64,000 nucleotides of DNA from Pseudomonadota bacterium (GTDB lineage: Bacteria; Pseudomonadota; Gammaproteobacteria; Burkholderiales; Burkholderiaceae_C): NCBI GenBank assembly GCA_963205115.1, contig CAUJHV010000078.1:49453-113452 (forward strand), written 5' to 3'. The notes under the pieces are model-generated. The model was not told the origin of the DNA. It did no database searches and saw only the letters and a program-made list of their open reading frames with translations. How positions within the stretch are numbered: the first letter of the stretch is position 1; every line of letters begins with the position of its first letter. Made by a program: the position numbers and the translations under genes. Below are positions 16,982-25,602 of the stretch, piece after piece.

Positions 16982-18192
16982 ACGCGGCGGGATGCGCCGC
17001 TGGCGCGGTCGGCGTGACGCGACATGCCGGTGCGTGGGCCAGCCGCCTCGGCCGCCTGCTGCATGCGGCTGCGCTGCTGCTGTTGGCTGCCCTGTCCGGC
17101 CCGGCGCTGGCCCACAAGGCCAGCGACGCCTACGTGACCTGGCAGGTCGACGGCGCGGTGGTCACGCAGCGCTTCGACATTGCCTTGCGCGACCTCGATC
17201 GCGACATGGACCTGGATGCCGACGACGACGGGCAACTGCAATGGGGCGAGGTGCGCGTGCGCTGGTCCGAGATCCAGCAATTTGCCAGCGCCGCACTGCA
17301 ACTGCGCGCCGATGGGCACGCCTGCACGCAGGCCGCTGCCGGTACGCCGCAGCTCGATGCGCATGTCGATGGCCGCTATGCGGTGCTGCGATCGACCTGG
17401 ACCTGCGCGCAGCCGGTGCGGCACCTGGAAGCCGACTACCGGTTGTTTGCCTCCACCGACCCCACGCACCGCGGCATCGCGCGCCTGCTCGGCCTGCGCG
17501 AAGGCGGCGCGAGCGCGGTGCTGGTGCCAGGTGCGGCGCCGCAGACCTGGGCGGTGGCGGGCGAGGGCGCCGCACCGTCGCCGCGCGACTTCTTCGGTTT
17601 TGTCGCCGAAGGCGCGCACCACATCGCCATCGGCCTGGACCACGTGCTGTTCCTGGCCACCCTGATGGTCGTCGCGGTCTGGCGGCGTGAGGGCCGCGGC
17701 TGGGTGCCGCGCGACCGCGCGTGGTCGGCGTGGAAAGAGACGCTTCGGCTGGTGACCGCCTTCACGCTGGCGCACTCGATCACGCTGGGCCTGGCGGCCA
17801 GCGGGGTGCTGGCGCCGCCGTCGCGCTGGGTCGAAACGCTGATCGCCGTGAGCGTGCTGGTGGCCGCAGTGGACAACCTGTGGCCGCTGCTGCCCGGCCC
17901 GCGCTGGCCGGTGGTCAGCATGTTCGGCTTGATCCATGGCTTCGGCTTTGCCGGGCCGCTGCAGGACCTGGGCTTGCGCGAAGGCCAGCTCGCGCTGCCG
18001 CTGCTGGGCTTCAACCTGGGTGTGGAGCTCGGGCAACTGGCGCTGATCGCGCTGCTGCTGCCGCTGGCCATTGTCTTGCGGCACCGGCGCGGCTACGAAT
18101 GGGTGGTCGTGCGGGCGGGCTCGGCGTGTGTGGCGCTGGTGGCGCTGGGCTGGACGCTGGAGCGCGGCTTCGAGATGTCGCTGTGGCCATGA
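16978..18192 (+). CDS. HupE/UreJ-like membrane protein with exported N-terminal domain
   Basis: 404 aa, GTG start overlapping the TPR stop (GTGA). A signal sequence ending ALA-HKASDAYV is followed by an exported domain of about 150 residues carrying an EF-hand-like loop DADDDGQLQWGE. The C-terminal half has about six transmembrane helices with the HupE/UreJ_2 motifs GAHHIAIGLDHVLFL, FTLAHSITLGLA, GLIHGFGFAG and FNLGVELGQ; the histidines may bind a metal. A nickel/cobalt-type permease role is a family-level guess. Last gene of the DUF4331 operon. Confidence 0.8.
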   Translation: MNAAGCAAGAVGVTRHAGAWASRLGRLLHAAALLLLAALSGPALAHKASDAYVTWQVDGAVVTQRFDIALRDLDRDMDLDADDDGQLQWGEVRVRWSEIQQFASAALQLRADGHACTQAAAGTPQLDAHVDGRYAVLRSTWTCAQPVRHLEADYRLFASTDPTHRGIARLLGLREGGASAVLVPGAAPQTWAVAGEGAAPSPRDFFGFVAEGAHHIAIGLDHVLFLATLMVVAVWRREGRGWVPRDRAWSAWKETLRLVTAFTLAHSITLGLAASGVLAPPSRWVETLIAVSVLVAAVDNLWPLLPGPRWPVVSMFGLIHGFGFAGPLQDLGLREGQLALPLLGFNLGVELGQLALIALLLPLAIVLRHRRGYEWVVVRAGSACVALVALGWTLERGFEMSLWP

Positions 18193-18324
18193 GTCGGCCC
18201 CGCCGTCATCGTCCAGCCGCCGATGGCCTTCGGCCGGCGACCGACGGTCAGCAGGGGTTGTCGGTTCTCGAGCCCAGGCGCGATTCCCGCCCCGCGAGGT
18301 GCGACGGAACGCCACCGCCCCGTG

Positions 18325-18358
18325 CTGCATCCGATCGGCGCTTTGCTGCGTAAGTGGG
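18325..18358 (+). promoter_or_regulatory. Predicted ECF promoter B (DUF3455 gene)
   Basis: A second copy of the 34-base motif CTGCATCCGATCGG-N8-TGCGTAAGTGGG in a 224-base gap. Only the 8 central bases differ from copy A. The start codon of the DUF3455 gene is 58 bases downstream. Confidence 0.7.
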
Positions 18359-18416
18359 GGTGGCCGGATCTCATCGAGCCGGCGCGTCTTCCCAATCGGA
18401 TCGAAAGGAACTACAC

Positions 18417-18989
18417 ATGTCGACGAACCACTTGTTTTCCCTGGCCGGCCTGGCGCTGGCTGCTGCGGCACTGGGCGGCTGTGCGGGCGTCAAGGCGCCC
18501 GCGATGATGGCGCCGTCCGCCCCGACCATGGCTGCGGCCTTGCCGGCCGCGGTGCAGGTGCCGCCGGGACACATGGCTGTGCTGGAAACCGTGGGCGCTG
18601 GCGACATCACCTACGAATGCCGGGAGAAAACCGGCATGACGGGTGAACACGAATGGGCCTTCGTTGGCCCATCCGCATCGCTGGTCGATCGGCAGGGGCG
18701 TACGGTGGGCCGCTATTTCGGGCCGCCGGCCACCTGGGCGGCAGCGGACGGCTCGGCGATCACGGGCACGCAACTGGCGGTCGCGCCGGCGGGCATGGGC
18801 AACATCCCGCTGCAGCTGGTGAAAGCCGCGCCGGCCACGGGCAGTGGGCTGATGTCGGGCGTCAGCCATGTGCAGCGCGTGGCCACGCGTGGCGGCGTCG
18901 CACCCGCCAGTGCCTGCACGGCCGAGATGCGCGGCCGGCGCGAAGTGGTGCGTTACCAGGCCGACTACATCTTCTGGAAACCGGTCTGA
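18417..18989 (+). CDS. DUF3455 lipoprotein
   Basis: 190 aa, ribosome-binding site AAAGGA. The signal peptide ends in LGGC (Cys about 23). The DUF3455 pattern is present: an early G-x-Y/I-x-C segment (DITYECRE), EWAFVGPSASLVDRQGRTVGRYF, GPPATWAAADGS, VQRVATRGGVAP and a closing VRYQADYIFW. A cell-envelope protein of unknown function with its own copy of the predicted ECF promoter, so it probably belongs to the same regulon as DUF4331. Confidence 0.8.
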   Translation: MSTNHLFSLAGLALAAAALGGCAGVKAPAMMAPSAPTMAAALPAAVQVPPGHMAVLETVGAGDITYECREKTGMTGEHEWAFVGPSASLVDRQGRTVGRYFGPPATWAAADGSAITGTQLAVAPAGMGNIPLQLVKAAPATGSGLMSGVSHVQRVATRGGVAPASACTAEMRGRREVVRYQADYIFWKPV

Positions 18990-18997
18990 AGCGCTGA

Positions 18998-19033
18998 GCG
19001 GGCGCGCGGGGCGCCCGCAACCGCCCTGCGGGC
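18998..19033. terminator. GC-rich hairpin between convergent genes
   Basis: GCGGGCGC (18998-19005) pairs with GCGCCCGC (19011-19018), and GCCCGC can alternatively pair with GCGGGC (19028-19033). It lies between the DUF3455 stop and the convergent ohr stop. There is no T-run, so it is a weak or bidirectional terminator at best. Confidence 0.4.
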
Positions 19034-19038
19034 GTGCC

Positions 19039-19473
19039 TCAGGCGACGCTCAGCGCTACATTGATGTTGCCGCGCGTGGCGTTGCTGTACGGGCAGACCT
19101 CGTGTGCGGCGGCCACCAGCGCCTCGGCGGCGGCGCGCTCCATGCCCGGCAGGCTGACCTTCAGGGCCACGTCGATGCCGAAGGCGCCGGCCTTGCCGGT
19201 CATCGGGCCGATGCCGACGTCCGCAGTGATCGAGACCTCGGAGGTCAGCGCGATCTTCTGGCGGGCCGCGACGGCCTTCAGGGCGCCGATGAAGCAGGCG
19301 GAATAGCCGGCCGCGAACAGCTGCTCGGGGTTGGTGCCCGGACCGTCGTCGCCGCCCAGACCCTTGGGCGTGGACAGCTGCAGCTGGATGCGGCCGTCGT
19401 TGGAGCGGGCGGTGCCGGTACGGCCGCCGGTGGCGGTGGCATTGGCGGTGTAGAGGGCTTTGTCGATGGCCAT
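19039..19473 (-). CDS. ohr: Organic hydroperoxide resistance protein Ohr
   Basis: 144 aa. OsmC/Ohr fold with the two catalytic cysteines in SACFIG (Cys60) and CPYSNA (Cys127), and the typical N-terminal Y-x-A-x-A-T-x-x-GGR. It reduces organic hydroperoxides using lipoyl-protein thiols. It is the second gene of an operon after the MarR regulator, 62 bases downstream. Confidence 0.93.
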   Translation of the reverse strand: MAIDKALYTANATATGGRTGTARSNDGRIQLQLSTPKGLGGDDGPGTNPEQLFAAGYSACFIGALKAVAARQKIALTSEVSITADVGIGPMTGKAGAFGIDVALKVSLPGMERAAAEALVAAAHEVCPYSNATRGNINVALSVA

Positions 19474-19535
19474 GGTCAGTTCATCCTGTCGTTGCGGGTG
19501 GGAAGGTCGTGCACGGGCGAGGCTCGCTTTGAGCC

Positions 19536-20009
19536 TCAGGCCGCGCGCGGGGTGGAAGCGGTGATCAGGTCGCGCAGGGCTTTCAGGCGCGTGGTGAGCG
19601 CGGCAATCTCGTCCAGCGGGCAGCCGGCGGCACAGGCCACGGCGGCGGGCACGGATGCGGCTTTGCGCTTCAGCGCCCGGCCTTCGCGGGTGAGCAGCAG
19701 CCGCACGCGGCGCTCGTCGGCCGCATCGCGCACGCGCTGCACGAGCCCGGCGGCTTCCAGCCGCTTGAGCAGCGGCGTGAGCGTGCCGGAATCGAGCATC
19801 AGGCGTTCGCCCAGCTGCGAGACGGCCAGGCCGTCGGTCTCCCACAGCACCAGCATCGCGAGGTATTGCGGGTAGGTCAGGCCGAGCGGGTCGAGCAGCG
19901 GCTTGTAGAGCTTGGTCATCGCCAGCGAGGACGAATACAGCGCGAAGCACAGCTGTTGGTCCAGCTGGAGCCAGCGTTCGTCGGCAGCGGGGGCGGTGCG
20001 GGAAGGCAT
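19536..20009 (-). CDS. ohrR: OhrR, MarR-family peroxide-sensing repressor
   Basis: 157 aa from ATG 20009 (an upstream TTG would overlap the operator). The reactive cysteine lies in LDQQLCFALYSSS (Cys21), followed by the winged helix with LTYPQYLAMLVLWE, LMLDSGTLTPLLKRLEAAGL and DERRVRLLLT. The protein has two further cysteines near residues 115-119 that could form a disulphide, as in two-Cys OhrR. It represses ohr until oxidised. Confidence 0.92.
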   Translation of the reverse strand: MPSRTAPAADERWLQLDQQLCFALYSSSLAMTKLYKPLLDPLGLTYPQYLAMLVLWETDGLAVSQLGERLMLDSGTLTPLLKRLEAAGLVQRVRDAADERRVRLLLTREGRALKRKAASVPAAVACAAGCPLDEIAALTTRLKALRDLITASTPRAA

Positions 20010-20025
20010 GGGCGTGAGTATCGTG

Positions 20026-20040
20026 TGCAATTGAATTGTG
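20026..20040. promoter_or_regulatory. OhrR operator
   Basis: CAATT (20028-20032), G, AATTG (20034-20038): an inverted repeat resembling the TACAATT-AATTGTA OhrR box, 17 bases upstream of the ohrR start. It would control the ohrR-ohr operon. Confidence 0.65.
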
Positions 20041-20091
20041 TGCGATGTAGTTCCCGGGCGACCACAAGGCCGACGGGGTCATGGCGGGGTC

Positions 20092-22569
20092 TCAGTCGCG
20101 CGCGGATGCCACGTATGCCAGCGCCGCGGCCATGCTGTCCCAGGCCGTGGCGGCGACGGGTTCGCCCCAGACGTCCAGGGCCACCGGCGTGCCGGCATGC
20201 AGGCGCGCGGCGGCCTCGCCGCGCACATAGCCCAGGCCGATGCAACGCGTCGCGGCCAGGCTGTAGCCGGCCGAGCTCAACTCGCCCACCGGCTGGCCAT
20301 CCAGCAGGATGGGTTCGCCGCCCCACAGCCAGGTCGGCTGGCGCGCATGCGGCGCATCCAGCACGAAGGCCAGCAGCTTCTTGGCCAGCGGCTGATGGCG
20401 CGCGGCCTGCAGGGCCTGGCTGCCGATGAAGTCGGCCGTCAGGTCGGCCCGAACAGCAAAACCGAGGTCGGCCATCCACGGCGTCTCGTCGGGCCCGAGT
20501 TCCGCGCCCCAGGCGCGCCGTCCGGCCTCGATGCGCAAGGCGTCCAGCGCGAAGTAGCCGGCATCGCGCAGGCCCAGGTCGGCGCCGGCCTCTTGCAGCG
20601 CCAGGTAGACGTGCCGTGCCATTTCGACCGGTACGTAGAGCTCGAAGCCCAGGCCGCCCACGTAGCTCATGCGCGCGGCGCGTACCCGTGCCAGGCCGAG
20701 GTCGATCTCCCGCGTGTGCGAGAACTTCAGGCCCTCGGCGGTGAGGTCGTCCGGGCTCAGGCGTTGCAGCAGCTCGCGCGAGCGCGGGCCCATCACCGAG
20801 AGCACGCTGAACATCGCGCTGACGTCGGTGATGCTCACGTGCGCGTCGCCGGCGTGGCGCTGCAGCCAATCGGCGTCGCGCTGCGGCTGCGCCGAGCCGG
20901 TGACGATGAGGAAGCGGTCCTGCGCCTGGCGCATCACCGTCAGGTCGCTCTCGAAGCCACCGCGGCGGTTGAGCAGGCCGGTGTAGACCATGCGGCCGAC
21001 CGGCACGTCCACATGATTGGCACACAGGCGCTGCAGCAGCGGCAGCGCGTCCGGGCCTTGGAGCAGCAGCTTGCCGAATGAGGTCTGGTCGTAGACGGCC
21101 ACGGCTTCGCGTGTGGCGCGCATCTCGTCGACCAGCCAGGGGAGCCAGCCGGGTGTCTCCAGCGTGTGCGCGGGCTCGGGCGTCTGCGCCGAAGGCTTGA
21201 AGACGTTGGCGCGCTCCCAGCCGTTCTTGCTGCCAAACACCGCGCCGCGCGCGGCCAGCAGGTCATAGAGCGGCGAGGTGCGCAGCGGCCGCGCGCTGAG
21301 CAGTTCCTGCCGCGGCCAGCGCATCGCATAGTGCAGGCCCAGGCTCTCGCGTGTGCGATCGGCCAGCTGGCGGCGGTTGGCGGTGAACGGGCCGAAGCGG
21401 CGCAGGTCCACGTCCCACAGGTCGCCGGGCGCCTCGCCGTCGGCGATCCACTGCGCCACGAGCTGGCCCGCGCCGCCGCTGTTGGCGATGCCGGCGGAAT
21501 TGAAACCCGCGCAGACGAAGTAACCCTGCAGGCCAGGCGCCTCGCCGATCATGAAATTGCCGTCGGGCGTGAAGCTCTCCGGCCCGTTGAGCAGCATCTT
21601 GACCGGCGCGGTCTCCAGGCAAGGCAGCCGGTGCATGGCGTTGTCCATCAGCACCTGGAACTGGTCCCAGTCTTCGTCCAGCAACTGGAACTGGAAGTCC
21701 GCCGGAATGGGGTCGACCGCCCAGGGTTTGGCCTCGGGCTCGAAGCCGCCCATCAGCAGCCCGCCGACTTCTTCCTTCACATAGATGTAGCCGTCGGGGT
21801 CGCGCATCACCGGCAGCATGGGGTGCACGCCCTCGACGCGGTCGGTGACGATGTAGAAGTGCTCGGCCGAATACAGCGGCACGTTCACGCCCGCCAGCGC
21901 GCCGAACTGCCGCGCCCACTGGCCGGCGCAATTCACCAGGATCTCGCAGCGGATCTCGGTGGTGTCGGATGCCGACCCGCCCAGCGGCCGTGCGCGCACG
22001 CCGCTGACGCGGCCGCCTTCACGCAGCACCTCCGTCACTTCGATGCCTTCGGCCATGCGCACGCCGCGGTTGCGCGCGCCCTTGGCCAGCGACATGCACA
22101 GGTCCGCCGGATTGGCCTTGCCGTCGCCCGGGATCCACAGGCCGCCCTGCAGGTCGTCCCATCGCATGACGGGGTAGAGGTCGCCAGCTTCCTGGGCCGA
22201 GATCACGTGCACCTCCACGCCGAAGCTGCGCGCCAGCGCGGCCTGGCGCTTGAGCACCTTCATGCGTTCGGGCGTGCGGGCGACGTTGACGCTGCCGCAG
22301 CGTTTCCAGCCGGTGGCCAGTCCGGTTTCCGCCTCGAGCTGGCTGTACAGCTCGATGCCGTAGCGGCTCATGCGCGTCATATTGCGGTTGGGCCGCATCT
22401 GGCCGATCAGCCCGGCCGCGTGCCAGGTCGTGCCGCTGGTGAGCTTGCCTTGCTCCAGCAGCAGCACGTCGGTGATGCCCAACCGGGCCAGGTGATAGGC
22501 CACCGAGCAGCCGGCGATGCCGCCGCCGACGATGAGGACACGGGCCTGTGCCGGCAGCGGCGCGTTCAT
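20092..22569 (-). CDS. Dimethylglycine/sarcosine dehydrogenase-like FAD-GcvT enzyme
   Basis: 825 aa. Residues 1-380 form a DAO-type FAD domain (ARVLIVGGGIAGCSVAYHLARLG, then TSGTTWHAAGLIG, where the His can carry covalent FAD); about 385-440 is an FAO_M linker and 445-825 a GcvT aminomethyltransferase-like folate domain. Such proteins oxidatively remove N-methyl groups and pass the one-carbon unit to tetrahydrofolate. The start lies 10 bases from the phnY stop, so it shares the phosphonate operon. I infer a substrate such as an N-methylated aminoethylphosphonate or methylated glycine. Confidence 0.8.
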   Translation of the reverse strand: MNAPLPAQARVLIVGGGIAGCSVAYHLARLGITDVLLLEQGKLTSGTTWHAAGLIGQMRPNRNMTRMSRYGIELYSQLEAETGLATGWKRCGSVNVARTPERMKVLKRQAALARSFGVEVHVISAQEAGDLYPVMRWDDLQGGLWIPGDGKANPADLCMSLAKGARNRGVRMAEGIEVTEVLREGGRVSGVRARPLGGSASDTTEIRCEILVNCAGQWARQFGALAGVNVPLYSAEHFYIVTDRVEGVHPMLPVMRDPDGYIYVKEEVGGLLMGGFEPEAKPWAVDPIPADFQFQLLDEDWDQFQVLMDNAMHRLPCLETAPVKMLLNGPESFTPDGNFMIGEAPGLQGYFVCAGFNSAGIANSGGAGQLVAQWIADGEAPGDLWDVDLRRFGPFTANRRQLADRTRESLGLHYAMRWPRQELLSARPLRTSPLYDLLAARGAVFGSKNGWERANVFKPSAQTPEPAHTLETPGWLPWLVDEMRATREAVAVYDQTSFGKLLLQGPDALPLLQRLCANHVDVPVGRMVYTGLLNRRGGFESDLTVMRQAQDRFLIVTGSAQPQRDADWLQRHAGDAHVSITDVSAMFSVLSVMGPRSRELLQRLSPDDLTAEGLKFSHTREIDLGLARVRAARMSYVGGLGFELYVPVEMARHVYLALQEAGADLGLRDAGYFALDALRIEAGRRAWGAELGPDETPWMADLGFAVRADLTADFIGSQALQAARHQPLAKKLLAFVLDAPHARQPTWLWGGEPILLDGQPVGELSSAGYSLAATRCIGLGYVRGEAAARLHAGTPVALDVWGEPVAATAWDSMAAALAYVASARD

Positions 22570-22579
22570 GCCGGCGCGC

Positions 22580-24028
22580 TCACCAGGGAATCGAATAGGT
22601 CTTCACATTCGTGAAGCCCTTGCAGCATTCCTGCACGCCTTCCTTGATGCCCAGGCCGGAATCCTTGATGCCGCCGAAGGGCGTGACCTCGAGCCGGTAT
22701 CCGGGCACTTCCCAGACGTTGACCGAGCCCACGTTGAGCTCCTTCACGAAGCGCATGATGTCGTCGGTGCGGTTGGTGCACACGCCGCTGGACAGGCCGT
22801 AGGCCGTGCTGTTGACCTGGCGGATCGCGTCGTCGATGTCGGTGAATGTCATCACCGGCGAGACCGGGCCGAAGGTTTCCTGCTTGACGACTTCCATCTC
22901 GCCGCGCACGCGGTCCAGCACCGTCGGTGCGTATGACGCGCCGGCACGCTGGTTGCCGTGCAGCAGCCGCGCGCCCTGGGCGACCGCGTCGTTGACGCGG
23001 CGCTCGAAGAGCATCGCCGCGGGCTCGTCGATGACGGTGCCCATATCGACCTTCGGGTCCAGCGGGTCGCCATAGCTCCAGGCGGCGGTCTTGGCACGCA
23101 GCGCCTCGGTGAATTCGTCGGCGATCTTCTCGTGCACCAGGATGCGCTTGACGGCCGTGCAGCGTTGGCCGCTGTTCTTGTAGGAGCCGTTGGCGGCCAG
23201 GTCGGCGGCCTTGGCGACGTCGGCGTCGTCCATCACCACCAGCGGGTCGTTGCCGCCGAGCTCCAGGATCTGGCGCTTGTAGACCGCCTTGGCCGCGATG
23301 TACTTGCCGATGGGCACGCCGCCGGTGAAGGTGACGATGTCGACGTTTTCGTTGGTCAGCATCTCGTCGGCGATCTCCTTGGGGTCGCCGGTGATGACGC
23401 TGAGCATCTGCGGCGGCAGCCCGGCTTCGTACAGGATGTCGGCCAGGGCCAGCGCGGCCAGCGGTGTCTTCTCGGTGGGCTTGAGCACCATGCGGTTGTT
23501 GGTGGCCACGGCCGGCGCCACCTTGTGGATCACCTGGTTCAACGGGTGGTTGAAGGGCGTGATGGCGGAGATCACACCCATCATCGGCTCGCGCATCGTG
23601 TAGACGCGGCGGCTCTTGCCGTGGTGCGTGAGGTCGCAGCTGAAGCACTGGCCGTCGTCCACCAGCGCCTGCTGCGCGGCGAAGAGCAGCACGTCGCTGG
23701 CGCGGCCGGCTTCGTACAGCGTGTCCTTGATGCACAGGCCGGACTCCAGCGTGATCAGGCGCGCCATGCTCTCCTTGCGCGCGGCCAGCAGCTCGCCGGC
23801 CTTCATCAGGATGCGGTAGCGCTCGTAGCGCGTGAGCGTGGGCTTGTAGGCGCGGCCGATGGCGAAGGCGCGCTTGACGTCATCGACCGAGGCCTTGGGC
23901 ACCGTGGCCACGACCTCGCCGGTCCAGGGGTAGCGCACCTCGATGACGCGGTCGCTGTGCACCTTGTCGCCGGCAATGCGCATCGCTTCGCGCGTGGGGG
24001 TTTCGATGACGGAAGGGCGTGTGGTCAT
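22580..24028 (-). CDS. phnY: Phosphonoacetaldehyde dehydrogenase PhnY
   Basis: 482 aa aldehyde dehydrogenase. The catalytic Cys290 is in NSGQRCTAVKR, the general base Glu256 in LELGGNDP, and the NAD-binding motif is FTGGVPIGKYIA. The subfamily identity rests on overall resemblance to PhnY (TSGLCIKDTLYEAGR, THHGKSRRVYTMREPM) and on phnA and phnW in the same island. It oxidises phosphonoacetaldehyde to phosphonoacetate with NAD+. It follows the PLP lyase gene by 83 bases. Confidence 0.88.
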   Translation of the reverse strand: MTTRPSVIETPTREAMRIAGDKVHSDRVIEVRYPWTGEVVATVPKASVDDVKRAFAIGRAYKPTLTRYERYRILMKAGELLAARKESMARLITLESGLCIKDTLYEAGRASDVLLFAAQQALVDDGQCFSCDLTHHGKSRRVYTMREPMMGVISAITPFNHPLNQVIHKVAPAVATNNRMVLKPTEKTPLAALALADILYEAGLPPQMLSVITGDPKEIADEMLTNENVDIVTFTGGVPIGKYIAAKAVYKRQILELGGNDPLVVMDDADVAKAADLAANGSYKNSGQRCTAVKRILVHEKIADEFTEALRAKTAAWSYGDPLDPKVDMGTVIDEPAAMLFERRVNDAVAQGARLLHGNQRAGASYAPTVLDRVRGEMEVVKQETFGPVSPVMTFTDIDDAIRQVNSTAYGLSSGVCTNRTDDIMRFVKELNVGSVNVWEVPGYRLEVTPFGGIKDSGLGIKEGVQECCKGFTNVKTYSIPW

Positions 24029-24111
24029 GGCGGGTCTCGTGGTCGGTCGGGGAGAGATCGGGTTGATCGTGGAAGGGCGTGTGGGTGATCGGCAGGCAGC
24101 CTGGCGCTTGT

Positions 24112-25506
24112 TCAGGCCGGCTGGCGGCTTTCGTGCGCGAGGGCCTCGTCGAGGATGTCCAGGGCCTGGTCCATCTGCCCGCGTGTGGTCACCAGCGGCG
24201 GCGTCAGGGTCAGGACGTTGCCCATGGTCGTCTTGAACGAAAGCCCTTGCGACAGCGCGCGGTACAGCACGCGTTCGGCGGCCGCGCGTGCCGGCCGGCG
24301 CGAGGCGCGGTCTTCGACGAGTTCCAGGCCCAGCAGAAGGCCGCGGCCTCGCACGTCGCCGATCAGCGCGTGGCGGTGTTTCATCTCCTGCAGCCGCGCC
24401 AGCGCGTGCGCGCCCAGGGCCGCGGCGTGTTCGATCAGGCCGTCGCGGGCGATCACGCGCAGCGTGGCCAGCGCGGCGGCCGCCGTGACCGGGTTCTTCT
24501 CGTGCGTGTAGTGGCCCAGCGCGTAGGCGCCGGCCACGTCCAGGTCGCTGCGCGCGACGCAGGCGGCAATGGGCAGCACGCCCCCGCCCAGCGCCTTGCC
24601 CAGCACGACGATGTCCGGCGTCGCGCCGTCGTGCTCGGCGGCGAAGAAGCGGCCGGTCTTGCCCAGGCCGGTGGGGATCTCGTCGAAGATCAACAGCGTG
24701 CCGTGCGCATGGCAGGCCTCGCGCACGGCCTGCCAGTAGCCGGGCGGCGGGATGTAGGGCACGGCGCGCGCCGGCTCGGCGATGACCGCGGCCACGTCGC
24801 CTTCGCGTTCCAGCACGTAGCGCACCATGGCGGCGCAGGCCAGGCGGCAGCGGTCGAGATCGGGCTGGCCATCGGCATCCACCGTGTGGCCGTAGGCGCA
24901 GCGGTAGCAGCCGAAGGGCGCGACGTGTTCGCTGCCGGCCAGCAGCGGGCCGAAGGTGCCGCTGCGGAACAGCGATTCACCGCCCACGCTGGCGGCGCCG
25001 AAACCCGCGCCGTGGAAGGCGTCCCAGAAGCTCAGCGTCTTGAAGCGGCCGGTGGCGGCGCGCGCGAGCTTGATCGCCACTTCCACCGCGTCGCTGCCGC
25101 CGGTGGTGAAGAGCACGCGGGCGGCCTGGCCGGTCAGCGCGTGGAAGTGTTCGCCCAGGGCCTCGGCCAATTCGACGGCGCGCAGTGGGGCGAAGCGGCG
25201 AGGCGCGAACGACAGCTCGTCGAGCTGCGCCTTGATGGCGGCCAGCACCTCGGGATGCCCGTGCCCCAGATGGTGCACGTTGTTGCCGTGGAAATCGAGG
25301 TAGCGGCGTCCGGTGAGGTCTTCGATCCACACGCCCTCGGCCTTGGCGATGGGCGCCAGGCAGGGCGTGGAGACCGATTGGTGCAGGAAGGCCGCGCTGT
25401 CACGCGCGAGCAGGGCGCGGCTGGGCTCGTCCAGATGCGCCGCCTGCCAGGCGGCGCGCTGGGGCGTACCGTTGATGTCGCTTTCGCTGGGCGCCGGTGT
25501 GTCCAT
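24112..25506 (-). CDS. pbfA: Class-III aminotransferase-fold PLP enzyme, probable PbfA-type phosphonate ammonia-lyase
   Basis: 464 aa. The PLP lysine is Lys304 (VVLGKALGGGV), the cofactor aspartate lies in LIFDEIPTGLGKTG, and GNNVHHLGHGHP is near the N-terminus. Generic annotation would be aspartate aminotransferase family, but its place as first gene of a phnY operon in a phnW-phnA island fits PbfA, which deaminates (R)-1-hydroxy-2-aminoethylphosphonate to phosphonoacetaldehyde. A PhnR-like operator lies 34 bases upstream. The exact substrate is inferred. Confidence 0.72.
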   Translation of the reverse strand: MDTPAPSESDINGTPQRAAWQAAHLDEPSRALLARDSAAFLHQSVSTPCLAPIAKAEGVWIEDLTGRRYLDFHGNNVHHLGHGHPEVLAAIKAQLDELSFAPRRFAPLRAVELAEALGEHFHALTGQAARVLFTTGGSDAVEVAIKLARAATGRFKTLSFWDAFHGAGFGAASVGGESLFRSGTFGPLLAGSEHVAPFGCYRCAYGHTVDADGQPDLDRCRLACAAMVRYVLEREGDVAAVIAEPARAVPYIPPPGYWQAVREACHAHGTLLIFDEIPTGLGKTGRFFAAEHDGATPDIVVLGKALGGGVLPIAACVARSDLDVAGAYALGHYTHEKNPVTAAAALATLRVIARDGLIEHAAALGAHALARLQEMKHRHALIGDVRGRGLLLGLELVEDRASRRPARAAAERVLYRALSQGLSFKTTMGNVLTLTPPLVTTRGQMDQALDILDEALAHESRQPA

Positions 25507-25539
25507 GCTCGTGGCAGCCTATGCTACGGGCGGATTGCA

Positions 25540-25553
25540 GATTGTCAACAATC
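25540..25553. promoter_or_regulatory. Probable PhnR operator 1
   Basis: GATTGTCAACAATC, an inverted repeat with 6-bp arms and a CA centre, between the PLP lyase gene start (25506) and the end of the next gene (25603). Identical 14-mers occur at 28634 and 32383. A wider repeat, GCGGATTG (25530-25537) with CAATCCGC (25549-25556), overlaps it. Confidence 0.75.
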
Positions 25554-25602
25554 CGCGGCACCGGCACGGGCGAAGCCGCGTGGGGCGGCTTCGCCGGGGG
25601 GC

